Shown: in pieces, positions 25,201-37,331 of the stretch | How the letters are laid out: each line of letters opens with the position of its first letter | Position numbering within the stretch: the first letter of the stretch is position 1 | DNA from: Scatophagus argus | Taxonomy: Eukaryota > Chordata > Actinopteri > Scatophagidae | DNA: 64,000 bases | Direction: 5' to 3' | Assembly (NCBI RefSeq): GCF_020382885.2 | Contig: NC_058502.1 | Span: 4,814,001 to 4,878,000 of the forward strand | Program-made: the position numbers and the translations under genes | The notes under the pieces: model-generated | Told to the model about the DNA's origin: nothing | Databases searched by the model: none | The model's input: only the letters and a program-made list of their open reading frames with translations

Positions 25201-28200
25201 AGCATCTGTTTAAATTACTTATTTTAACTTGAACAGTAAACAAGTCAAAATCTACCTTTACGTAAGTTTAATAAGACTTTTTTTTGGTCTTGTTTCTGGC
25301 GTTACCTCGTTCTTTAGTGATGTGTTGATGTAGAGTCTCTCCCGCTCGGATATCCGTGGGTGAGTGTTTGGGCTGTCAAAGACAAGAAAGGCCCACAAGA
25401 CAAACCACACCAGGCCAACAGCACCTGGAGACAAGCAAGCAAGTTCTCATTTAACGACAGATTAACTGTGATTAGACTGTACAAAGTGAGCAGATGCATG
25501 GATTATGATGATGAAGAGATGATGTGCAAATCACTTAACCTCAATGCACTGAGAATAATAAGACACTAACATACACTAAGTGGGTTAGAGATGGTCTTAC
25601 ATTAGTAGTAGTGGTGGTGGTGATGAGTCACCAGACAACCGAGGAAGTAAAAAGGGATGTCCCTAAAAACAAACTGCTGAATTTAAACAGAAGTTTAAAC
25701 TTAGTAGGAAGAAAACAGCTAAAAACTGAGCACAATTTAAACTCAAAGGTTAACCATTGTCCATATTATAACGACAGCTAACCGCTGTGGTTAACAACAG
25801 TAACGGATGTTGTTTCGGTAATTAACAGAACAATAACAATTTTAACTTACTAGGATTTCTGATACTGATTAGTGAGGGTAACAACATTTAATCGACTAGG
25901 CCACTAATGGTGCACATCCCTACAATTAAATAATTAAAGGGGAGTTCAGCAGTGGCTCAGTCTGTAAGCACATTTTTTTCTTCAACTTGCTAGATCATCG
26001 TTTCTACAGAGCAAAGAGGAACAACGGAACAGACGCTGGAAGCAGCTTGTCTGAAAATTAAAAATGGCAAACAACACTGATTCATCAATGGAGAGGCCAC
26101 CTCAGGTCAGAGGAAAAAAACGAGCAGCAACTTCATTAGAAATCATGCCGTGCATTTTTCCAGTCATAGAAGATGAGACTTGATCAGCCTCTCATATTCA
26201 TGCAGAAACTGCAATACTGTGAAAAGTGGGGGAGGTGGGTCTCATGTTCACAGGCTACAGTGCTCAGCAAGTCCCATCTGGGAAATGTGCTAACCTCACA
26301 AATAAAATCCAAATAGTATGAGATACATCAGGTTGAAGGAGCACTTCAGCTCCCCTCACGGCTGAAGGGCTCATGAGTAACAAAGTAAACCTCACTGCTA
26401 CCCCTCACTAGTGACAACGCGGGTGCATTACCGAATACATAGAAGACGTAAGTCCAGTCCAGGTAGAAGCAGATTTCGCCAGAGAGAGGAAGAGATATAA
26501 CCGTCCCCAGCTGGGCTCCTGGGATGGAAGAGAAAAGACAACCATCTGTCATCTCAGCATCTCATCGCACAGCTATCTGAATCCACACAGTGTAACAACT
26601 GAATGAAGAACACACAGAGAGTGACAAGCTGACACTGACAATGAAAAGTTCTCTGCAAAAGTCCTAAACAGCCTGCACATGATCAGACGGAGGCATAAGC
26701 CGAGGCCGCTATTAACAATTATTTTCACTGGATCAACTACACACCCACCAACAGATAAGATAAAATACTTCATTAATTTGTAGTTAATCTATTAATTAAC
26801 TTTTTACTCAAATGAAAATGACCAACTTCAACTGATTATTTCATAAAAGAAATATTCTGGCAAGAGATGAGAGAACAACCTGTCTGCACAGTTTAGTTTA
26901 CACAGAAACAGGTTTTGACTTTGCTGTTCTTTGTGTCTGCATTGAATCCCGTGTGTGTATGTGTGTTCCACACCTGGGACTCGTACCAAATCCTGGTATT
27001 AAACTGGCCCAGGGGCAACATTATTAACGACATTAACGGTTCTGCTCTCAGATGAATGAAAATAGATTCGTATTTATTATTGCTTTATTTAGACATTTGT
27101 CCAAGAATTGTGCGTGCACACACACAGTGAAAGAGAGAACTTAGAGGTCAGAAGTGTGGTTACACTTCACCAGAATGAAGGCCACAATTGCAGCAAGTCT
27201 TTTGCCTGTAAGGGCAGAAACATGAATAGTCTGTCTAAACATCTGCCAAAAGTGGAGCGCTGCTCAGATCTGTTATGTGCCTGGAGCCCTGATTAGAGTA
27301 CCATACAAGTGCAGGATCGACGAGAAGCAAGAGTATTAATACTGTTAAAATCGTAACGATACCCATCCCTGGTCTTACCAATGTAGGAAATTGTGAGCAG
27401 TCGGCTCCTCTCCAGGGGTGGGGCCCACGTTGCCCACATGGTGTACATTGCAGGGAAGGTGACTCCCTGAAGACAAACACAATAAAAACATCAACCGGAA
27501 TGCAGGAGTGGAGTTTGTCTGACTGTCTGTGCCTCTAAGTCTATAAAGATGACATTATCACAGCTCAGCTGATGCTTACAGCACACACAACAGAAACCCC
27601 GTGATCAAAATGTCAGGGTTAAACAGACGGATCCCTCACCTCTCCTATCCCTTCCAGCACCCTGACAGCGATGAGGTAGCTTGAACCCAGGTCAGCAGCC
27701 ACAGGGGTGAGCAATGTAAAAACTACAGTTCCCAGGATTCCAAAGCCCATCAGCCACTTGGGTCCGCAGCGGCCAGCCAGGTAGCCCCCGGGTACCTGTG
27801 TCAGGATGTAGCCGTAGAAGAAGGAGCCCAAGATCCAGCCCTGTGTCTCAGAGTCCCAGTTGTACACGCTGGCCTGTGTGGGCAGGTTTGAGAACTATAT
27901 TAAGAAGCTGGATGAAATATTTACTAAATCTAAAAAAAAATAAAAAATAAAATAAAAGGTAGTGTGTCAGCTTAACAGAAGCTACCACACATGTGCTGCA
28001 AAGATTTCAGGTGTGGAATGTGTCCTCATCTTGTTACGTCACGTCTGCAGAGAAGGCGGTCATCAGCACAGCTCATCAACAATAACACACGGTAAGCTAA
28101 CCTAACAAACAGCAAACACAAACAGCATCTTTGCAAAAAATGTTCACTAAAGCAGCAGCACTTCTGGATGTTTGCAGCACTGTTTTCTTCATGGGAACCT

Positions 28201-30230
28201 CGATGGAGATCACTGGGCTGAATGTTACATACTCAGCTACTGATATTATTGTGTGAATTAAAAACAGATCATATTCCAGTAAACTCTGACTTTTTTTACA
28301 CATGTTGGCTCGGTTTACACTCTGTCATTTACCATTTGTGAAGCTGCCATTTCATACCAGAGGAAAAACTTGGAAGAAGTAGCTACACTTGTGTTTTCTG
28401 TATCCAGGATGATGTTTGCTCCCAGTTCATTTTTCCCAAGACTCCCAAACTGCTTCAGTCTCCGAATCATCCTGAGATGTTTAGATTGTTTTCCAAGAAC
28501 AGCAAGCAAAGGTGGAAAAACAAGACTGTGGTGCTCACCATTGTTTTCAAAAGGCACATCTGAAGGCCACCAATGAGTTTATCAGTCAGTAGAATTTACA
28601 CAACAAGGAGTGAAATTAAAGCCCAATTATTAATGAAAATCTAGATTCAGCTGACTGAGATTTTTACAGCTGTGGTAATTTGTACTCAAGTGGATTTAAT
28701 TCTAGCTTCAGGGGTCAGAGACAGTCTTTTCAGGCAGCACATGTAGTTATGCCAATTCAAAATGGTTCCAAACCCAATTTAACTGGAAACATTTCATGCA
28801 TGCTCAGAACAGTTTTGCCGTGCCGTCGAGTTGTTGCTCACCGTGTGGTTGTGTTTGGGCCGTGCAGGGTCGGCATGTGCAGGACACACTGAGCCGCTGT
28901 GGTTGGTGCTTGACGGGTGGGTGTTGTTAAGCATGTCCACCATGGCCACACTGAGGTTCACCCGCAAGGAGTAAACCACAAAGAAGCCATAGGAGGAGAG
29001 CAGCGCCAGGCCATAGCGTGCTGAACAGCATGCCGGGGCTACAGGGTGAAGGGCAGAGAAAAGACACGCAAGGGAAAAAAAGACAAACATTTATTTCAGA
29101 TTTCTCACTCATTCTAATCATCAACCCAAAAAGAAGAAAGAACATCGAATCAATCCAGTATTGATTATGAAAAAATATAATAAGCAAATTAATGCTGTAA
29201 TCTGCAAATGTCTAACGTAAACCTGTCCATAATGGTAATGTAATTCTTTTACTAAAATTATAACTAATTCATTTCCTGTCATTGAGAGTAAGTAGTCGTT
29301 TCAGTACTTCATTTAGGCATTTTACTTTAAGTAAACGTTGGTGTATCTGGACTTTGCATAATAGGCAGCTACTTGCAGATATGATATTCAAACCACTGCA
29401 ATTATATTCTCTTATTCTTTATGTAAAAGATAATGGCACAACAAACTCCTGTGTCTTATCCTGCAGGTTGCCATGCTTACGCAAAAAAAACAGACAAACT
29501 CTGGGCTTATTTTTATAAGTCATGTTCAAACAGGGCTAAATTTCTCTGCTGGATGCTCAGTACACTTCAACACAAACACAGGCTCTTTCTCTTCCAGGTC
29601 CAGACTTTGCAAGACTTTTAAACTCTCATAGAACTGGTCTATGAGAGCATGACACTTCTCAGAGTTCAGGCAGATCTCTCTTAAGATAAGAGCTCAGGGA
29701 AAATGTCCCTAAACTCGTGACTCGGGCTACTTAAAATGTCAGCATATGTACAAAAGCACAGATAAGACAACTGTTAAGAATGCTGTTAAAAACCTTTCCA
29801 TTTAGATCTGCTAAACATTGTCATGATCAGCGGATATTGGCTGATGCACACGAGTTGGAAACAATAACAAAGACACCCTACTGTGACCCAATAAAACAGA
29901 ACAAAAATACTTTTAAAAAATGTTAGTTCTGCTTATAACTAACGCCTTATGTTAAGTTCGCACTATGGTCTTTTTAGGAGATTTAGTCTCGTCGTAATGC
30001 AGCACACAACATTTTGCAGGTGCTCACCGTATCGTTGTTGAGCTCTTGTTTCTCCTTCGCTTTTTGACATATCGTACCCGAAATTACACTCACGAGGAAC
30101 GTTATTGTTAGCTCTTTAGTAACCCCTGAGATCTTTTTCCTTTACCTCCCTGGGCTTTGTCTCCGTGCCCCCGGTGAAGCAGCGGTGTCTCTTGCTCGTC
30201 CCCCTCCGTGTCCGACCCGTACGGCTCCAT
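22263..30230 (-). CDS. slc17a5: Sialin, lysosomal sialic acid / H+ symporter, 11 exons, complete
   Basis: Major-facilitator carrier exporting sialic acid from lysosomes; also linked to vesicular acidic amino acid transport. Exons in transcript order: 30230-30146, 29038-28842, 27873-27640, 27466-27379, 26518-26432, 25424-25306, 24340-24179, 24037-23905, 23818-23671, 23094-23004, 22400-22263. Phases join to 493 codons plus TGA (human 495). The cytosolic N-terminus carries a dileucine (residues 17-18). The first membrane segment follows CCSAR, whose Arg (residue 36) matches human Arg39, the Salla disease site. The lumenal loop after it has several N-x-T/S sites (NNT, NHS, NHT). Later segments match human sialin closely, for example [19 protein letters not shown]. 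Human His183 (in PAMHAMW) is Tyr here (PAMYTMW). All splice sites are GT-AG. Confidence 0.96.
23330..23480. repeat. Fish interspersed repeat fragment in slc17a5 intron
   Basis: GGGCCAATATCAGTCGATAA and CCAATATATCAGTCAGGCTC resemble a dispersed teleost repeat with many copies. Boundaries are approximate and the class is not determined. Confidence 0.4.
25651..25922. mobile_element. Small nonautonomous DNA transposon-like repeat
   Basis: The left end reads AGGGATGT and the right end reads GGTGCACATCCCTA, partial inverted repeats. The interior has TTTAATCGACTAGGCCACTA, a phrase typical of a teleost MITE family. It lies inside slc17a5 intron 5. Family and target duplication are not established. 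Confidence 0.45.
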
Positions 30231-30377
30231 TTATCAATCAACGGTTCACGACGTCTCGCGTTACAGCATCACAGCCAAACCAAACAGACTTAAAGACAAT
30301 AGCGGCGTCACACGCATCAACTTCACCAAAGGATCGCGGCAGCTGATCTCAACTCTACACGACACAAGCTAACTTCC

Positions 30378-30387
30378 GTCACGTGAC
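30378..30387. promoter_or_regulatory. CLEAR-type E-box palindrome 5' of slc17a5
   Basis: The palindrome GTCACGTGAC lies 148 bases 5' of the slc17a5 ATG. This is exactly the CLEAR consensus bound by TFEB/TFE3/MITF in lysosomal gene promoters. The flanking DNA is relatively CpG-rich, fitting a promoter. Function is inferred from position and from the lysosomal role of sialin. Confidence 0.7.
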
Positions 30388-30429
30388 GATGGGCACAAGA
30401 CCGGAAGCGAGGAGCCGTCTTTGCCTATT

Positions 30430-33400
30430 CTACCCCGAGTTTTGCCTACAGGTGGATGAACACTATGGACGTGTAGCGGAAACAGTGAAAATGTTATTTA
30501 CCAGAATACCATTTCATGACTAATTGCTTGTTGATACTGTGCCAAAGAGTTATTATCAGTTCTAGTCTTCAGAGTTTCATTACCAGGGAGCACCATGGCT
30601 AACTGCCTGAGGGCCCAGGACCTGGGCTATAGGAGCATGCCGCAAAGGCCCCAGCTATCTGTTCGTCAACTACCTAGCCGTTATTTGATAAACTGCAAAT
30701 TTCTCTAGTGATACGCAACACTAAAGGACAATTAACAGGTGGCCACTGCACTTTACCCACTCGAGAGAGCCTGTCCTGCAAAGGAAGCTCTGTGATAAAC
30801 CTGAAGCCCCTATTTGCAGGTTGTTATTCCAGTGTCCAGCTTGCTTATCAAGGCGTCAAATTTTCCACTGAAATGCTGTCTGCAGCTATGAAAAAGATAA
30901 AATAAGTCTGACCTTTTGACCACCTTGATCCATAATTCATGTTTTTTTATCTAATCATATTGACCAATACCAGGACAGCTTATTCATCTCTTGCTGTGAT
31001 CATTGTGTGAGGGGAAACTCATGCAGGCCCAGTCTGTAGGTCTGTGGGCAAGTCTATGTAAGAAAAGGCCAGAGAATTCATGTCTCTGAATCCTGTTTTA
31101 ACTGACTGTAACATCCCGAAAAATGAAGGTGCATTTCACAGATGAATGGAACTTATGCTACTCTGTACAATGAATTTCACATTATTCAGAGGACTCACTA
31201 AATAGACTTACAACAATATAGTAAGTATAAACAGGATAGGAGATAAGTATATACTTACCTGTTATTGCAAATGCAGTAAAAGACTGGTACAGTAATAAAA
31301 GTAATGTTTAATAACTGTTTAAATGAAATAAATTGTTTTTCAGGCCCTCATAAGCAAATGATCAGAGACACATTTTCTCTGTTCTTTGTAAGGCAACTAA
31401 TGGACAGCACATTATCATTGCACACACTCACATGTAGCCACGCAATCAGATGATGCGTGGGAATTATGTAACCTTCAAACACAGGTTTGTTGTGCAGCTC
31501 AGCTGTTAGTCTCCAGGCTTTATATTGTCTCCACCACAGACAGAGGGACAGCGAAAACAGAGACTCCAACTGTGGAATTCAAGACAGACAGACATGCATA
31601 CAGAAGCAGACAGATCGATGTTCAGTACGATGAGGTAATGACATGGACAGAGAGACAAACACAGGCTTCTGTCAGCCACGACGCAAGAGGCTGCCACGCT
31701 GATTATCGGGCTAACATATGCCTGAACACAAGTCTCTGAATCAAAGTTTTGGGGCAGTTAGATTCTAAGAATTCCATTACACAACAATCTCGAGTTAACT
31801 TTCACGACCAGATCTTTATCTAACTCTTTCTGAAAACTGTTTGGCATTTTGACTTGGTAGAAACTCTTCACAGTACCACTTCATTCAGCCGTTACATCTG
31901 TCAGCTGGGGGAGTTGCCACCCTGTTCCAAAGCGAACCCTGACCTAATAAAAAAACATATTAAAGGTTACTTTAGGCCGGGTCCATTACCCTTAGAAGAT
32001 GTATACTCCAGTACTTTGCCCATTCAACATTGCACTGCTATAACATTGTGGGATGTGAAATGGACAATAGACTAAAAAAAGTCTAACAATCAATGCAGTA
32101 GAACAAGAGATGTTGTCTTTTTTTCCTGAATTTGTCTTCCTTGTCAAAATCTGATGCCATTATTACCCACAATACAACTCACCCCCTGACAGTTAAGTTG
32201 GATATTCGGGTGTGTTGAGCTAGTAGCAGCTAATGAAGCCTCCAGCTGGGATGAGGAGCAGGATACTGGAGGATGGTAAACTCACTGCTCTCCAACACCA
32301 CATCCTCAGCTCACTCTGCAGCCACAACTTACTTTTATGTAGTTTTTTTGTTCACTTAAGTAGTAGTAGTACTCCTCCAAGCCTCAAAACAAACTTTGAT
32401 GTATAAAATCAGTGGAAATGCCCTTCAGAAGCTGGTATGTTAAGACTTTGAAAACTAATAAAACAGGCCATATTCACTTATAGTCATGAGTAGTAGTGTT
32501 TTGGCAAAAATTTGATTATATTTACCCATCTATAAGCAAATATATTGATCAAGCCACATGAGTGGTCTGAACAAAGCAAAGGTTGTCCTTTAAAGCTACA
32601 AGTACCTGATACACAACAATGGAGTTTTGAAGGAAGAGCCTGTCACTTTCAAATTTAAAGTATATTAACAGTGGGCTAAGGACTGTGAATGATAATGTGA
32701 AAGAGGTGGCTTGTAGTGATGGATCCACAGGGAAAACCACTCTGAGGCTCCCCTCAGGTCTATGGAGCTTTACATCATCTTTCAGCTCATTGTTTTCATT
32801 TGGGTTTGGTTCACTCTCAGTTCTCTCATTGTCAGCGTTTCCAGCCACATGCAGCTGGAAGCAAAAACTCTGATAAACTTACTGTATGCTGCCTGCCCAG
32901 CATAGGATTTAGCAGCAAAAGACCAAGATATTTGTCTCGTGAGTTGGTGGAGACCAAAACCAGAGAGAAAAGAGTGAATATTGGACTTTGGACTGGACTG
33001 TGTGCGCTGTGCCCATAACATTATAAGGTGTCAGTGTTTATAACTTGCTGCACTGCCACCAGTAATCTCATTAAGGAGTGGAACAGAAGAAGTAAATGTG
33101 GTGTAAACACATGAAGTTCTTGTGTGTTTTTAGTACAGACACATCCGACAGCTCACACTCTCGGAACCTAGCTTGAAATCCACCACTGCACAGGACTACA
33201 TTCAATTATCTAGTTTCATCTTTACCCACTTAAGTTCCATTTCATGCCCACGCTGATCAGTGCTGTTGTGTTAATCATCCTCATTAATATTATTAATATT
33301 ATTACTTAGCCATAGTACGTGGTTGCATGAAGAAAAAATGTCTCTCTCTCTCTCTCCTCCTGATCCTTCCTTTCTGTCCCTCCACTCTCTGAAGACAAGA

Positions 33401-33589
33401 GCCTCATTGTTCAGAAGGGAAATCATAGGACTCACATGCTTTGGAGGAGAGAAAGTGAGTGATCACAGCAAAGGATAGGGTTGTTCAGAGGCAAAGAACA
33501 AGGCAGGAGAGAGGACTGAAGTCACCTTGAGCTGCATAAGGACCTCAGAACTGGACAGCTGCGAACAAGACTGGACAGGATACCTAAAC
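30430..33589. other. Gap between slc17a5 and arhgef33, no gene recognised
   Basis: About 3 kb with scattered short open frames on both strands but no exon set that I recognise. CD109, the usual next gene after SLC17A5 in human, is not visible. The part near 32100-33100 has the look of old repeat-derived sequence. The arhgef33 promoter or 5' UTR presumably lies in the last few hundred bases, where a CT-rich run occurs (33341-33360). Confidence 0.5.
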
Positions 33590-36500
33590 ATGGAGAATGG
33601 AAAAACAGAAACAGAAGACATGACAGAAGCCGTGTCAGAAGGTAAAATGTGTCCAAAAACTTGACCTGTAACTTATAAACAGATGTTCATTGAGGCAAAG
33701 CTTCTGGTGTGTGTTAAGGCTGCAACCAACAGTTACGGTAACTATGGATTCATTTATTGATTATTTCTTTCAGTAATCAATAATTGGCTTATAAAATGCT
33801 AGTTGCACTGAAACATGACCATCACAACTTCTTACATCTCAAGGTGACATCTTCAGATTGTCTGTTTGGTGCAATAAACAGCCAAAAGACCAAAAATGCT
33901 TAATTTTCAATTATATAAAACAAAGAAAAAAAAATCTTTGATGTTCACATGATGTGCCACTTTTCTTTGACATAAAGGTACCAAAGAGCAGTCCTGTGTG
34001 AACACATACATTTGCAGAATTTGCAGTGATCTCAAGTGCAATGTTCAAATGGGGTTCAGTTCGTTTTCCTCTTCTTGGCTGTGGATGATTTGAACTGCAA
34101 TCTCAGATCTCCCCCCCTTCCTTCCTTAGTTATGAAGAATGGCAGTCTGAGCTTGTCTGATAAACATCAGTTTGAAATTAGGTCCTGATCCATACTGATT
34201 TTTATGACCTGTATGTTACTGACTAATCATATGAAGTCGGATGATTTATCAGTCCAGCTCTGGCTGAAAATAATTACTCTGTACTAAAACATTAAAGCTC
34301 GTTGTTACAGGTGAAATCAACAATGTGTTTGAAAAAAAGTTGTAATGTTAGTGAATATATAATCCAGTAGGAACTGTGAAGAGCATCATGTGTTTTCCTC
34401 CAGTTGCAGAACCACATTCTTTTGGTTTCCCAGTGTTAATCATTTTGTTTTATAGTTTGAGGTCACTCTGGGAACTCTAGCTTGAAGCTGACGTGTCAAT
34501 GCCAACATTTTCTGGCCTGTAACAACAGTCAAATAGTGTAAAGCCAAGCTGTGTAAAGCCAAGCTGTCAGGGAAAATTTGTCATACGCTACTGTAAATCC
34601 AGCAGACAGAAAGATATTTTTTGTTGGACACTTCATATTCCTTCTTCTGCTCTTTTGTAGTTATGAAACGTTATGCAGTACTGATAAGGTACATTGTTCT
34701 TACTGGCCTCGTGAATTATGCATTATAATATATGTAAAGTGCGTATTTCATAGTAGCCTCGACCTGTGACGTATTCAGAACAATCTGAGACATTGTGTCT
34801 ACATACAACCAGTTAACTGTCCTAAAGTGTCCTAAACTGCACTGCAAGAAAATCATCATCATAAATTTGAATTTCCTTGTGCAGCACTGCCCCCAGCAGT
34901 CCAGTCATTTTGTAAACATGAAAAACAGACGCTCAAACCTCCCCAGCATGACAAAATCAGTACAAGTGAATGTGACTCTTCCTGTAGGTGCTCCAATAAC
35001 CAAGAAGAGGAAACTTTCAGACCTACAGTGTCTACAACATTGACGTATGAGGAGTTAAAGGACATAACAGCGATGCTTGCCCTCACATGTAGTTGGATGA
35101 ATTCCTGTTCTGATAGGAACTGGAATTTGGAGCACTTTCACATGACAGCCGGAGCCCTCTAACCTTCCTGTCCTAACCTTCACTTCTGTGGATTTCTGTC
35201 ATGAAACCTGGTGTCAGCCCTGACACCTCACATGCAGACATGCACTGCATTGCATATGATTATTATTCTGTTTTGATAAATATTCAAACCATTAATTACA
35301 GTACTATAATTAATGGTACTATAATAATACTATTATATGTAATACTATGAACGTATATTATGGACGTTAATCATATAACTAACTACGTTTAACTGAGCTA
35401 ACTGAACATTTTTTTCTGATTTTTTTCATTTAGATAAAGAAGAGAATGAGGAGGAGGCTAACCTAGAGATTGCTCAGGTAATCAAGACCAGCTTCTTTGG
35501 CTTTCACCTAGTAAGGCCCATTTTAAAAAAAAACAAAAAACTTGAGTGTCATTACTTTGGATGATGGTAATATGTTGGCTGTCTCGTCACTAAAAGCCTC
35601 CCCTCCATCTGTTGGGAGCCAAGGGCAAACCATTTCTGTTTTCTATGTTTTAAAAGTTTTCTGTCAGCTGCCTTTACTAAACGCTGCATGCTCTTAAGCT
35701 GCAATTAATGTTTACTTTTCAATCTGTCATGGGAAAACCCTCACCTCTAAACCATATGACATGCGATCTTCTCAGGATCTCAAAAAAACATTAGGAGCAT
35801 CATTTACAGAAAGGTCAAAACACAGTTTAGTCATTTTTGGATAGAAGAATAGAAATGGTTTTAGATAAGAGAGAACACAGTGTCCAAGGAAGTTTAGCAT
35901 GTGAGGAACTGTTTCATTTTACTTTGATTTCAGTCTGCACTGGGTCTCATGACATTTGATGACATATCTGATCAAGACGACAAAGAGCAGAACTGCATGC
36001 ATCAGACTAACTGTCTACTAACAAATCAGAGAAAAAATTAAATTAAAATGTTTACATGAGCTTTCGTCAGATGTTGGATTTACTTAACCTGAAGTAAATT
36101 AGCAGAGCAAATTCTTGCCTTTTAGCTGAGTGTTTGCTGTTATCCCATCAGCTATCACCTAAGATTGTTGCAAAAAATCATATCTCACAAAAGCTGCAAA
36201 AATTCAATATCTTTATTTTCAAACTGAGTTTTGAATGGGTGTCACTATAGCCACCAAAGTTCACATACTACTCAAATCACATCTTCATCAAATTAGTGTT
36301 TAAATCACCTGATTCAAGGGGACCAACAGCAAATGGCAATAATATGATTAGATATGACATCTATGAGGAATTAATACTGTTGTGCATCTTGAGATGATCC
36401 GCATGTGTAAGGATGTACAGCTGCACTGTGAACAACAGATAGCATCAGAAAGGAAGAAAAGCAGAAGACGAACAGTACAGATGCTCTATTCAGCCTCCTG

Positions 36501-36853
36501 CCTGATGCCTTTCACATGACTGAGAGAAAGACACAGCAAGACAGAGCTGCTTCAACTCATGTTATGTTCCCATGAGCTGATTTATTTATCCCTGCTGATT
36601 CAATTCAGTCAGCTTTGAATGAAAACTAAAGGCTGACTGCAGAGAAAAAGGGAGGCAGATAACAAATCCACTACTTTTAAGATGAAGAAAGGAAGAAAAG
36701 AATGACATTTTTTTTAAAAGAGCTATGCACATAAGAAATAAAAACAATGAAGGGGTAACGAGAAGAGAGTAAAATTAGGTGAGACGCGGCTGTGAAAGCA
36801 TATTACCTCAACGACTGCACAATAGAAGGCTGACAAGAACCAAATCAAAACTG

Positions 36854-36891
<38 letters not shown>

Positions 36892-37252
36892 AGGGGGGAC
36901 AGCTAAAAGGCACAAAAGAAAAGAGGAATACAACAACTCAAATAACAAGTAAAAAAAAAAGCAGTTAAAACAACTCATAAAAGTGAAGAGTTAAATCTAC
37001 TATGTACAAAGAAATATTAACACACTCAAAACATTATGAAAACATTATGGATTCCTATTGCCTCTTATGATGCAGCTGCAGGGGCTGGTGGCTGAGCTGC
37101 GCGAGGGGCTCCATGCTGCCCTGACAGAGCTGTGCGAGCTGCGCCAGAGGGACCATAGCTTGGAGGAGAAACTCCAGGCCCACCAGACTGATGTGGATGA
37201 TAAGATAATGGGCCTCAAGAACTCCCTCAACACATTTAAGGTGCTGGAGACA

Positions 37253-37331
<79 letters not shown>

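Noticed and set aside
32549-33021. Minus- and plus-strand frames in the slc17a5-arhgef33 gap
   Set aside because: Overlapping frames on both strands in probable old repeat sequence; no exon structure.
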